Position numbers and translations under genes: made by a program
IMG/VR virus record: IMGVR_UViG_3300023239_000041
Span: 1 to 25,499 of that record
Source of the DNA: a virus
Reading direction: 5' to 3' (one strand)
Length of the DNA: 25,499 bases
The notes under the pieces: model-generated
Told to the model about the DNA's origin: nothing
Database searches by the model: none
Seen by the model: only the letters and a program-made list of their open reading frames with translations
Part shown: piece by piece, positions 1 to 7,353 of the stretch
Layout of the letters: every line of letters starts with the position of its first letter
Numbering within the stretch: the stretch's first letter is position 1

Positions 1-482
1 AAGTAAAAATGTCGTATGCTATTAGAACAATGATGATTAGAGAAAATCCTTACCAGTCAAGATACAAAATATCGTCTAAAGGTTATGAATCTATAATTAA
101 AGAAACTAGAGCAATAATAGGTAAATCTCAAAAAGGGACAAATAATCCTTTCTATGGAAAAACGCATACTGACAAAACTCGATCTTTAATGAAGGAAAAA
201 AGAAAACTTCAAGATTCTCCAATGCTCGGAAAAACGCATAACGAAAAAACAAAAGATACACTTCGAGAAGCAAACCGGAAACAATTTAACGATCCTCACC
301 AGATTGAGGTACGAAAACAGAAGTCAAAAGAACAAATGAAAGATCCTGCTAAAAGATATGCAGCTGGCAATGGAAAGCGAGGAAAATCTTGGTACTATTG
401 TTCTGTGACAAAAAAATGTTCAATATTTTATCCTGGAGAAGAACCTGGCGGATATATAAAAGGGAGAATTATTAAAAAATGA
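1..482 (+). CDS. NUMOD3-containing homing endonuclease, C-terminal part (5' end probably outside window)
   Basis: The reading frame is open to the left edge of the window, so the ATG at 9 may be internal; no ribosome binding site precedes it. Two tandem NUMOD3-type repeats are visible, NNPFYGKTH followed by a basic helix and then SPMLGKTHNEKT. NUMOD3 is a short DNA-binding module of GIY-YIG, HNH and PD-(D/E)XK homing endonucleases. The C-terminus (GKSWYYCSVTKKCSIF, then PGEEPGGYIKGR) resembles the tail of phage-encoded endonucleases of this kind. The protein is strongly basic and rich in Lys, as expected for a DNA binder. No nuclease catalytic motif is seen in this part, so the catalytic domain must lie upstream or be lost. 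Its TGA overlaps the ATG of the next gene (ATGA), so it is translationally coupled to the sugar-gene operon. I am sure of the NUMOD3 assignment and less sure that the protein is active. Confidence 0.75.
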   Translation, partial: VKMSYAIRTMMIRENPYQSRYKISSKGYESIIKETRAIIGKSQKGTNNPFYGKTHTDKTRSLMKEKRKLQDSPMLGKTHNEKTKDTLREANRKQFNDPHQIEVRKQKSKEQMKDPAKRYAAGNGKRGKSWYYCSVTKKCSIFYPGEEPGGYIKGRIIKK

Positions 483-1237
483 AAATTGTACTTTGCACTG
501 GCGGATACGACCCTTTACACAGTGGGCACATTGCCTACTTCAACGCAGCAAAAGAGTTAGGCGATGTTTTAGTCGTTGGTATCAATAGTGACGGCTGGCT
601 AGAGCGTAAGAAGGGCCAAGCCTTTATGCCTAGCGCAGAGCGTGTTACGATTATAGAAAACCTAAAAATGGTTAGTCATTGCATCCTGTTTAACGATGAT
701 GACAACACTGCTATAGAAGCCATCCGCAATGTTAAGATGCTGTATCCCAATGATCGTATTATTTTCGCCAACGGCGGAGATCGAACATTAGATAATATTC
801 CAGAAATGGATAGCGGTGTAGACAACATAGAATTTGTATTCGGAGTCGGCGGCGAAGATAAAAAAAATTCTAGTAGCTGGATATTGCAAGAATGGAAGGC
901 TCCTAAGACTGAACGACAATGGGGATATTATCGCGTCCTGCATGAAGTTCCGGGAATGAAAGTTAAAGAACTTACAGTTAATCCCGGATGCAGTCTTAGT
1001 ATGCAGCGGCATCAACTACGTGCAGAATATTGGATTGTTAGCGAAGGTAATGCAGTAGTTAATAGCCAAATGAGCAGCGGTTATGTATTGCCTGCAACAG
1101 TCCTAGTACCACATGAAGAATACAAAGTACCTGTTAGGCAATGGCATCAATTAACAAATCCATTTGAAGTTCCTGTTAAAGTTGTTGAAATACAATACGG
1201 CGATCAGTGCGTTGAAGAGGATATTGAACGACAATGA
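479..1237 (+). CDS. Nucleotidyltransferase (cytidylyltransferase-like) fused to a mannose-6-phosphate-isomerase-type cupin
   Basis: Two domains are joined. Residues 1-135 are a HIGH-type nucleotidyltransferase: GGYDPLHSGHIAYF near residues 8-21 carries the HxGH motif that binds the nucleotide triphosphate in the glycerol-3-phosphate cytidylyltransferase and HldE/RfaE families, and MPSAERVTIIENL (50-62) fits the second conserved region. Residues 145-252 match the C-terminal cupin of type II mannose-6-phosphate isomerases: QWGYYRVLHE, KVKELTVNPGCSLSMQRH, RAEYWIVSEG, and the closing EIQYGDQCVEEDIER. The likely role is activating a sugar or polyol phosphate to an NDP form and isomerising or binding a sugar phosphate, in the cytoplasm. 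The substrate cannot be read from sequence. The start is fixed by an ATGA overlap with the upstream gene, and the stop overlaps the next ATG the same way. It is the only sugar-activating enzyme in the cassette and sits first in the operon. Confidence 0.85.
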   Translation: MKIVLCTGGYDPLHSGHIAYFNAAKELGDVLVVGINSDGWLERKKGQAFMPSAERVTIIENLKMVSHCILFNDDDNTAIEAIRNVKMLYPNDRIIFANGGDRTLDNIPEMDSGVDNIEFVFGVGGEDKKNSSSWILQEWKAPKTERQWGYYRVLHEVPGMKVKELTVNPGCSLSMQRHQLRAEYWIVSEGNAVVNSQMSSGYVLPATVLVPHEEYKVPVRQWHQLTNPFEVPVKVVEIQYGDQCVEEDIERQ

Positions 1238-2037
1238 AAGATTGGATTTTTCTCAGTAAAGATGGTAAAGACGAATACGTTGAAAAGTTAGCAAGATCTT
1301 GCGGCGGCAAGATTATATCTACTGACGACTTTGTTTATGAAAATTCAGACAGTCCTATTGTACTAAGAGGTATCTTAAAACATAAAATTATGAAACGCTG
1401 CTGGGATGACGGCAGAGATTTTTATTATATAGATACTGGATATTTTGGCAACGAAGCTAATTCGTCGAACCCACATGGTTGGAAACACTGGCATCGTATT
1501 GTTAAAAATAATATACAACACGGTGAGATAATTCAACGACCAGCGGATAGATGGAGTATTTTTAACAAGACATTTACTCCTTGGAAAACAGACGGCAGAA
1601 AAATTCTAGTTGCTAAGCCTGACGACAAACCTTGTAAATTTTATGGAATTGATTTAGAACAGTGGACTAACAATACTGTAGACACTATTAAACGATATAC
1701 AGATCGTCCAGTGTTAGTAAGAGATCGTGCAGCAAAACGTATTGATAGAACAGTTAGCGATACATTAAAAAATGCATTAGCTGATGATGTATTTGCTCTA
1801 GTAACTTTTAACTCAGTTGCAGCAACGGAAGCAATTATGCAGGGTATTCCGGCATTTACATTAGCTCCTGCAAATGCTGCAAGCCCTGTAGCTTGCCAAG
1901 ATCTTTCTAAAATTGAAACGCCATACTATCCAGAATATGATAAATTAATTAAGTGGGCAAGTCACTTAGCTTATGGGCAATTCCATAATGGTGAATTAGA
2001 AAACGGCAATGCATTGCGTATGCTTCGAGAAATTTAA
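1234..2037 (+). CDS. GT-B/capsule-transferase-like protein, copy 1
   Basis: A 267-residue protein starting at an ATGA overlap with the fusion gene. It carries a domain that occurs three more times in this window (in the genes at 2047, 3705 and 6489). Recognisable blocks are PIVLRGILKHKIMKRC, GRDFYYIDTGYFG, WHRIVKNN, TDRPVLVRDRAAKR and LVTFNSVAATEAIMQGIPAF. The last block resembles the sugar-nucleotide-site region of capsule-type Kdo or polysaccharide transferases (a Ser/Thr-rich loop followed by E-A-x-x-x-G-x-P). The C-terminus has KWASHLAYGQFHNGEL, also shared by the copies. I infer a glycosyltransferase or glycan-binding role in the cytoplasm, acting with its neighbours; the donor and acceptor are unknown. 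No signal peptide or membrane segment is visible. Similarity to the C-terminal half of the next gene is strong and obvious by eye, so one probably arose from the other by duplication. Confidence 0.7.
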   Translation: MKDWIFLSKDGKDEYVEKLARSCGGKIISTDDFVYENSDSPIVLRGILKHKIMKRCWDDGRDFYYIDTGYFGNEANSSNPHGWKHWHRIVKNNIQHGEIIQRPADRWSIFNKTFTPWKTDGRKILVAKPDDKPCKFYGIDLEQWTNNTVDTIKRYTDRPVLVRDRAAKRIDRTVSDTLKNALADDVFALVTFNSVAATEAIMQGIPAFTLAPANAASPVACQDLSKIETPYYPEYDKLIKWASHLAYGQFHNGELENGNALRMLREI

Positions 2038-2046
2038 AGGAAGAAA

Positions 2047-3708
2047 ATGAAGGTTTTTATTGGATGGGATTCAAGAGAAAGTATAGCATACGAAGTGTGT
2101 AAACATAGTATTACTAAACGGAATTCTGCTGTTACTGTAATACCGTTAAAGCAGAAAGAACTGATAGAGAAAAAATTATATACCAGAAATTTTGATAACC
2201 TAAGTTCGACTGAATTTACATTTACCCGCTTCCTTGTTCCTCATATGATGGAATACAAAGGTTGGGCAATATTCTGTGACAGCGATATTATTTTTCAGGT
2301 TGATGTTGAGGAAATTTTTAAACAGGCAAACGACGACTATGCAGTTATGGTAGTTAAACACGACTACACGCCGTTAGCCGGAGAAAAAATGGACGGAAAA
2401 ACACAGCACCCGTATCCTAGAAAAAATTGGAGTTCAGTAATTTTGTGGAATTGCGGGCATCCTGCTAATGCAAAAATGACCGCTGCTGCTGTTAATAACA
2501 TGTCAAATACTGGAGAATATTTTCACAGATTCAGATGGTTAAACGATAGCCAAATTGGTTCGTTATCACACGAATACAATTGGCTAGTAGGATGGTACAA
2601 GACTCCTAAAGACGGGTATCCAAAAGTTATACATTATACAGAAGGCGGTCCTTGGTTTCCGAATTGCACGCATGTAGAATTCGGAGCAGTATGGGAGCAG
2701 GAGAAAGCAAGCTATATTGAATCAATAATTGTACAGCCAGCACCTAAGCCATTTGATAATATCCCCGACAACATCCGATCAGTGTTTAATCATATTTTAA
2801 AATATAGAGTTGATCCTGCTAATGAAATATACGGAACTACAATTGATCAGGTAATTAACGAAATTAAAATGTTAGATAGTAAGAATGCCGTAGCAGTAGA
2901 TGGCGGCAGAGATGTTAGTGACGGCAAAGGACTAGGATGGGATCCATACATGGAATCATTTATATTAGGCTGTGGTGGCCAAATAACAACTTATGATAAA
3001 GTAGAACAGTTAATGTCTCCGGTAATATTTAGAGGAATCACTAAGCACAAATATATGAAAGCATGTGCTGCCGCAGGCAGAGATTATTTCTATATTGATA
3101 CTGGATACTTTGGTAATGTACGTAAAAAATTCTATCATAGAATTACTAAAAATGCCATGCAAAACATTGGTCCAATTATCGAAAGACCGTTTGATCGATT
3201 AGACCAAGTTGGCTGGCGCAAGAAAAAGTTTAGACCTGGTAGCAATATTCTAGTGTGCCCTCCTAGTGCCAAGGCTATGAATGCATTTGGATTAAATTTA
3301 GACAAATGGATGGAAGAAATTATTTCTACAATTAAACAACATACTGACCGACCAATTGTTATTAGGCAGAAAGTTAGTAGAAGAGAAAGATCGTCAACAG
3401 ATACTATGGAAATGGCATTAGCTGACAATGTACATTGTCTAGTTACATATAATAGTATCGCAGCATCAGAAGCACTACTTTTGGGCAAGCCTGCATTTAC
3501 GCTTGGACCTAATGCTGCGCACCAATTGTGTTTAGATGATCTTTCTCAAATAGAAAATCCATATATTCCTAGTTTGGACGAATTAGCATTATGGGCTGCT
3601 CATCTTGCCTACTGCCAGTTTAGCGAAACAGATATGCGTAACGGCACTGCATGGAGAATCCTTAACGAAGATCCTGCAACACAAACAGTATATTATCCAG
3701 CCAAATGA
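2047..3708 (+). CDS. Two-domain protein: GT8-like glycosyltransferase fused to a GT-B/capsule-transferase-like domain (copy 2)
   Basis: A 553-residue protein preceded by an AAGGAAG ribosome binding site. The N-terminal ~235 residues look like a GT-A glycosyltransferase of the GT8 type: MKVFIGWDSRE at the start, the metal-binding DSD at 78-80 within AIFCDSDIIF, KNWSSVILWNC, and HYTEGGPWF near the end of the domain. The C-terminal ~270 residues repeat the upstream gene: RGITKHKYMKACAAAGRD, then FYIDTGYFG, TDRPIVIRQ, LVTYNSIAASEALLLGKPAF and WAAHLAYCQFSE. A GT-A domain joined to a second transferase-like domain suggests a bifunctional enzyme adding two sugars in succession, or one catalytic and one acceptor-binding domain. 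It is in the same operon as its neighbours; its stop overlaps the next start (ATGA). The fold call for the N-terminus is good. The reaction of either half is not known. Confidence 0.8.
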   Translation: MKVFIGWDSRESIAYEVCKHSITKRNSAVTVIPLKQKELIEKKLYTRNFDNLSSTEFTFTRFLVPHMMEYKGWAIFCDSDIIFQVDVEEIFKQANDDYAVMVVKHDYTPLAGEKMDGKTQHPYPRKNWSSVILWNCGHPANAKMTAAAVNNMSNTGEYFHRFRWLNDSQIGSLSHEYNWLVGWYKTPKDGYPKVIHYTEGGPWFPNCTHVEFGAVWEQEKASYIESIIVQPAPKPFDNIPDNIRSVFNHILKYRVDPANEIYGTTIDQVINEIKMLDSKNAVAVDGGRDVSDGKGLGWDPYMESFILGCGGQITTYDKVEQLMSPVIFRGITKHKYMKACAAAGRDYFYIDTGYFGNVRKKFYHRITKNAMQNIGPIIERPFDRLDQVGWRKKKFRPGSNILVCPPSAKAMNAFGLNLDKWMEEIISTIKQHTDRPIVIRQKVSRRERSSTDTMEMALADNVHCLVTYNSIAASEALLLGKPAFTLGPNAAHQLCLDDLSQIENPYIPSLDELALWAAHLAYCQFSETDMRNGTAWRILNEDPATQTVYYPAK

Positions 3709-4607
3709 TAAATGACGTTGTAGTATATCTTAGTTCATTGCATAAGCAAGAACCTGGCAGAAAAGTAGATGCATTAACTGCATTTGCCGAAGGCGCTCGA
3801 AAAGCCGGTGCTCGCGTTCATATAGAAACACACTATGTATATCGTCCTGCAAAATTAGCGGTAATATTAGGCTGGACTGCTCCGGTTCAATCTACTTCAA
3901 ATATCAGGCTTAGGGCAGTAGTTATAGACTCTCAGAAAAAAGCAGGCAATCACACAATGGCAATCGATGCTAATTGTTTTAAATTTAACGATGTCAAAAA
4001 TAAGTATTTGAGATATAGTCTCAACGGAGTATTTTACGATACTAGCGAGTACGCGAATAAGAGTTCGGATTCTAGCCAATGGGAAAATGTAAGCCGTGAT
4101 TTAGGCCTAAAAATAGCAAACTGGAAAAACTCCGGAGACTATATTTTATTCTTAGTACAACGTGACGGCGGATGGAGTATGAAAGGAATCGATCCGGTTA
4201 CGTGGTCTAGAAATAAAATTCAAGAAGTACGCAAATACACAGACCTGCCGATAGTGCTTAGGCCCCATCCTGGAAAAGTTGCAGACTTGTCGTCGCTAGT
4301 TTGTCCTGGAGTTTCTATTAGTAATAGTAAGACTATTTCGTTATTGAAAGATTTAAAACATGCCAAGGCTGCACTCGTGTTCAATAGTAGTAGTGGTGTT
4401 GCTAGTATCTTAGCAGGAGTTCCTCTTTGGATAGATGATAGTAGTAGTGTATGTTGGCCAGTGGCTAATAACACATTATCTTCATTCAATAATCCTGAGT
4501 TATTTGATCGAACACAATGGATACACGATCTAGCAGCATGTCATTGGTCAGACAATGAGAGTAGACAAGGATTAATTTATAAAAAATTCTTGCCATACTT
4601 AACTTAA
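3705..4607 (+). CDS. GT-B/capsule-transferase-like protein, copy 3
   Basis: A 300-residue protein in an ATGA overlap with the two-domain glycosyltransferase. It is more diverged than copies 1 and 2 but keeps the block order: an N-terminal region with AFAEGARKAGARV and AVILGWTAP, a central VTWSRNKIQEVRKYTDLPIVLRPHP, then ALVFNSSSGVASILAGVPLWIDD, and a C-terminal HDLAACHWSDNESRQG. The RPHP motif followed by a Ser-rich loop and A-x-x-x-G-x-P is characteristic of capsule polysaccharide Kdo-type transferases and other GT-B-like sugar transferases. The architecture is closer to copy 4 (6489-7322), with which it shares an extra ~120-residue N-terminal domain. It is the last gene of the plus-strand operon; its stop overlaps the stop of the convergent minus-strand FkbM gene by four bases. 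The sugar donor and acceptor cannot be told. Confidence 0.65.
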   Translation: MINDVVVYLSSLHKQEPGRKVDALTAFAEGARKAGARVHIETHYVYRPAKLAVILGWTAPVQSTSNIRLRAVVIDSQKKAGNHTMAIDANCFKFNDVKNKYLRYSLNGVFYDTSEYANKSSDSSQWENVSRDLGLKIANWKNSGDYILFLVQRDGGWSMKGIDPVTWSRNKIQEVRKYTDLPIVLRPHPGKVADLSSLVCPGVSISNSKTISLLKDLKHAKAALVFNSSSGVASILAGVPLWIDDSSSVCWPVANNTLSSFNNPELFDRTQWIHDLAACHWSDNESRQGLIYKKFLPYLT

Positions 4608-5254
4608 TTAATACATTTAAGTATCCAGTCCTTGCTAAATTGATCAACGACTCGGTAACCCCAATTTTCTAAAATCTTAATAGCCGGTGTTTCGTTTATA
4701 TCATTTTGATATTCATGTTTTTGCTGTTCAATTACTAAAATTGGTTTATTTTTCTTTATAGTTTCTATAGCCCCGGCAAGAATTTCACCTTCAAACCCCT
4801 CAACATCAATTTTTATCATGTCAACGTTTAACAAACCAAAGCTATCGAGAGTTTTCAACGGAATTGTTCCTTTGCCTATTGATTGTTGATTGATATGTGA
4901 ATGCCCAGTATTTCCTTGAACAATATTCATCTCAACAACACTTTCTGTCCGCCCTAGAGCTATTTGGTGCATAGTATAGTTATTACTAGTAACGTTCTTT
5001 TTAAAACATTCAATAAACTCTACTACAGGCTCAAATGCAATAACATGTTCAAATGATCTAACCAGGTCGCACGACCATAATCCAACATTCGCTCCGATAT
5101 CTAAACATATTCTTTTTTGATTGCACATAGCGATAGCTGCATCTCTTGCCCGATATTGATATCTAGCAACACCGTCTTTTACCATACTTTTATTAAGCAT
5201 TTTCGGAAAATGACTATCGTAATCCGGAAACCAAAACCCATGTGATTGTTTCAT
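4604..5254 (-). CDS. FkbM-family SAM-dependent methyltransferase
   Basis: The classical class I methyltransferase motif I is present as CLDIGANVGLWSCDL, followed by VIAFEPVVEFIECFKKNV (motif II region, with the acidic residue that holds the SAM ribose) and the FkbM signature TLDSFGLLNVDMIKIDVEGFE with its following EILAGA segment. Members of this family methylate hydroxyl groups, often on sugars of polysaccharides or macrolides, which fits the glycosyltransferase surroundings. I chose the ATG at 5254 over the in-frame TTG at 5260: it makes an ATGA overlap with the upstream gene's stop and has AGGAG eight bases before it. The product is then 216 residues, near the usual size of a stand-alone FkbM domain. 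It is the third gene of a minus-strand operon driven by a late-type promoter at 6474-6481. The acceptor is unknown. Confidence 0.88.
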   Translation of the reverse strand: MKQSHGFWFPDYDSHFPKMLNKSMVKDGVARYQYRARDAAIAMCNQKRICLDIGANVGLWSCDLVRSFEHVIAFEPVVEFIECFKKNVTSNNYTMHQIALGRTESVVEMNIVQGNTGHSHINQQSIGKGTIPLKTLDSFGLLNVDMIKIDVEGFEGEILAGAIETIKKNKPILVIEQQKHEYQNDINETPAIKILENWGYRVVDQFSKDWILKCIN

Positions 5255-6057
5255 TTCCAATACTCCTCTGTTCTTTTAACTTTTAAATCGCTTAATTGGC
5301 TGCGCCCAACTGTCTTTCGAGCGCCTTTTAAATGATCTAAATAGGCGCCCCATTCACTGTTGATTAACGGATGTCCTTCACCTGCTATTAAATGACTACT
5401 CCAATCTAAGTTGTTTAATTTTTTAAATTTCGTTCTAGCAGCATCAAATACAAAACTATCATGCCATTCATCCAATGTAAAAATACCGGATTCTGCATCG
5501 TCATACATGCGCTGAAATTCTTGTAAGAATGATTGCACTAATGGTGATCTAAGGTTCATCGAGTATAACCCACACTCAGTATATTTTCCTTTACGGCCAA
5601 GGAAGCACAAGTCTTTATCGACAGGAATTAACTGCTCTAAACGCTCTTTAGTAATAGGACTATGGCAAATTGTGTCAGCATCCATCCATACTAACACATC
5701 TGCATCTGAATACTTTGCACAATCAAAAATAGCATATACTTTATGGGCAAATCGTACAGCATCCCACTTGAACCCTTTACCTGAATCTTTACGTTTACTA
5801 CGAATAGGATCAGCGCTAACATCTCCATTTGCTTTAGGAACGTTCTTCCATTTTTCTTTAAATGCTGTCAACCCTTTAACGTCGTCTAAACTAGTTAATG
5901 TGATATGTCCATGATTTCTGATAATCGGGTCGCATTTTTCAGGATAGATATGAAGGATAACTTCGTCTGGCCAATTTTCACAGAAGGTATTAATCATCTT
6001 TTGTGCATATGTCTTTAACCCTTTTTCGTGAAAGGTTGTTACTACTGCTATTTTCAT
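5251..6057 (-). CDS. GT-A-fold glycosyltransferase-like protein
   Basis: A cytoplasmic protein of 268 residues if it begins at the ATG at 6057. That start gives an ATGA overlap with the upstream gene; the in-frame ATG at 6072 has no ribosome binding site. The start MKIAVVTTFHEKGLKTYAQKMINTF is typical of nucleotide-sugar transferases that begin with a Rossmann-like strand. The DxD metal/UDP-sugar motif is present in DVLVWMDADTICHSP (Asp-Ala-Asp near residue 127). Further on, KGKYTECGLYSMNLRSP and LDEWHDSFVFDAAR fit the acceptor-side and catalytic loops of such enzymes. It lies between an unknown protein and the FkbM methyltransferase and is probably co-transcribed with both. A role in making or modifying a glycan is likely. 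Which sugar is moved, and whether onto phage DNA, virion or host surface, is not visible. Confidence 0.75.
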   Translation of the reverse strand: MKIAVVTTFHEKGLKTYAQKMINTFCENWPDEVILHIYPEKCDPIIRNHGHITLTSLDDVKGLTAFKEKWKNVPKANGDVSADPIRSKRKDSGKGFKWDAVRFAHKVYAIFDCAKYSDADVLVWMDADTICHSPITKERLEQLIPVDKDLCFLGRKGKYTECGLYSMNLRSPLVQSFLQEFQRMYDDAESGIFTLDEWHDSFVFDAARTKFKKLNNLDWSSHLIAGEGHPLINSEWGAYLDHLKGARKTVGRSQLSDLKVKRTEEYWK

Positions 6058-6461
6058 GGTTGAAATTTCCATACGTGATATACACTATGTTGATCGACAC
6101 AGCGATAATGATTTTTATATAATGTTTGAGACTTATCTCTACCAATAGGATCATTTCCCTCTATTAAAATTAAAGGGCGCCATTGATGCCATAACGGTAA
6201 AGTTTGTTCTAGGCTAGGCAAGTATTCTAAATCTACAAGAATTGCAGTTACATTTATAGCATTCAATATTGAGATTATCGATTCTTTAGGAACTAAGTTC
6301 TTGGCCTTGATGCTAGCAGGCTTATTAGAGAATATAAAAACAGTTTCAAATACATCCAACAAATCAGTTAATCGTTCGAACCCATTGCCGATGACTACTG
6401 CATTTTGTGGATGCTTAGATAACTTAGATAATCTTTTTTTAAACTGGTCCATAGGAATCAT
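6054..6461 (-). CDS. Unrecognised Rossmann-like protein, first gene of minus-strand sugar operon
   Basis: A 135-residue protein I do not recognise. The N-terminal half has alternating hydrophobic strands and a glycine turn (NAVVIGNGFERLTDLL, then ETVFIFSNKP), which looks like the start of a nucleotide- or SAM-binding Rossmann fold. The second half has AILVDLEYLPSLEQTLPLW, then PLILIEGNDPIGRDK. This could be a small or shortened methyltransferase-like domain, since in those enzymes an acidic residue ends the second strand; no complete motif I is present, so I do not assign an activity. No signal peptide or membrane segment is visible. It begins 12 bases after a TATAAATA element on the minus strand and overlaps the next gene by ATGA, so it is the promoter-proximal gene of a three-gene late operon with the glycosyltransferase and the FkbM methyltransferase. 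Confidence 0.65.
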   Translation of the reverse strand: MIPMDQFKKRLSKLSKHPQNAVVIGNGFERLTDLLDVFETVFIFSNKPASIKAKNLVPKESIISILNAINVTAILVDLEYLPSLEQTLPLWHQWRPLILIEGNDPIGRDKSQTLYKNHYRCVDQHSVYHVWKFQP

Positions 6462-6467
6462 TAAATA
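6462..6467 (+). promoter_or_regulatory. Possible late-type promoter (TAAATA core) for the 6489 gene
   Basis: TTAAATACTG lies 21 bases before the ATG at 6489. The TAAATA core matches the last six positions of the T4 late promoter element TATAAATA. It sits next to the full minus-strand element at 6474-6481, so the two divergent transcription units would share about 25 bases of control region. Confidence 0.4.
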
Positions 6468-6473
6468 CTGCTA

Positions 6474-6481
6474 TATTTATA
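6474..6481 (-). promoter_or_regulatory. T4-type late promoter (TATAAATA) for the minus-strand sugar operon
   Basis: An exact TATAAATA on the minus strand ends 12 bases before the ATG at 6461. In T4 this octamer is the -10 element read by RNA polymerase carrying the gp55 sigma factor. It has no -35 element, as expected. It would transcribe the three minus-strand genes down to 4604. Confidence 0.7.
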
Positions 6482-6488
6482 GGATCTT

Positions 6489-7322
6489 ATGCGCTTCAGA
6501 TTATATCGCGAACACGGTGCCCTAAACAGTCAACCTATCTTTGATGCGTTTGAGGCTGGCTTGAAATTACTTGGACATGAAAGTGTAAAAACCGGAGATG
6601 CCATTCCGGTAATTTGGTCAGTATTGTGGGCCGGCCGAATGGCTGCTAATCAAAAAATTTATGATGAAAGTCGATCCGCCGGAACTCCTATAATTATACT
6701 TGAGGTGGGCAGTCTTGTAAGAGGTACTACTTGGAAAGTTAGTGTTAATCATATTAATGGACTTGGAATATTTGGTAATGATATTAATTTAGATACTGAT
6801 CGTCCAACTAAGTTAGGAATTAAGTTAAACCCAATACAAGAAAAAAGACGGGGAGATATTTTAATTGCTACCCAACATTCGCACAGCCTTCAGTGGGCCG
6901 GAATGCCATCTATGAAGCAATGGACTGAAGATACTATTGAAAAAATTCGACAATATTCTAAAAAAAGAATTGTGGTTAGATATCATCCTAGATCTCCTTT
7001 TCCATTAAAAATTAGAAATATTTTTATAGAAACTCCAAAAAGAATAATTGGGTCGTACGACGATTTTGATATTTTTTATGGGTATCATTGCGTTATAAAT
7101 TATAACAGCGGTCCTGCAGTTCAAGCAGCAATAAATGGTATACCAGTTATTTGTGACCATTCAAGTTTAGCAGGTCCGTTATCTGGTACAATTGAAAACA
7201 TCAACAACATTGTACTACCAGATAGAGAAGACTGGTTCTTAAGGCTTTGTCACACAGAATGGACTATTGGTGAAATTACTAAAGGTATACCATTAACAAG
7301 ATTGTTGGGTAAGATTAGTTGA
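6489..7322 (+). CDS. GT-B/capsule-transferase-like protein, copy 4
   Basis: A 277-residue relative of the gene at 3705. It shares the N-terminal domain (AFEAGLKLLGHES, IPVIWSVLWAGRM, then GTPIIILEVGSLVRG) and the C-terminal transferase-like blocks: MKQWTEDTIEKIRQYSKKRI followed by VVRYHPRSP, then CVINYNSGPAVQAAINGIPV and FLRLCHTEWTIGEITKGIP. The YHPRSP and YNSGPAVQAA-G-PV blocks correspond to RPHP and NSSSGVASILAGVP in copy 3. This part of the family resembles capsule Kdo-type transferases. An AGGA ribosome binding site lies four bases before the ATG. The gene is divergent from the minus-strand operon and ends only two bases before the TTGACA of the early promoter at 7319. I infer a sugar transferase acting with the rest of the cassette. 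The reaction is unknown. Confidence 0.65.
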   Translation: MRFRLYREHGALNSQPIFDAFEAGLKLLGHESVKTGDAIPVIWSVLWAGRMAANQKIYDESRSAGTPIIILEVGSLVRGTTWKVSVNHINGLGIFGNDINLDTDRPTKLGIKLNPIQEKRRGDILIATQHSHSLQWAGMPSMKQWTEDTIEKIRQYSKKRIVVRYHPRSPFPLKIRNIFIETPKRIIGSYDDFDIFYGYHCVINYNSGPAVQAAINGIPVICDHSSLAGPLSGTIENINNIVLPDREDWFLRLCHTEWTIGEITKGIPLTRLLGKIS

Positions 7323-7347
7323 CATCTGTGTTGGGCGGTGCTATAAT
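7319..7347 (+). promoter_or_regulatory. Perfect consensus sigma70-type early promoter, leaderless start
   Basis: TTGACA at 7319-7324, a 17-base spacer, and TATAAT at 7342-7347: both boxes match the bacterial housekeeping consensus exactly. The expected start of transcription, seven bases after the -10 box, is 7354, the A of the ATG of the next gene. There is no Shine-Dalgarno sequence. The first TT overlaps the last codons of the preceding gene. Likely an early phage promoter read by unmodified host polymerase for the uvsW region. Confidence 0.9.
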
Positions 7348-7353
7348 AGTTAA

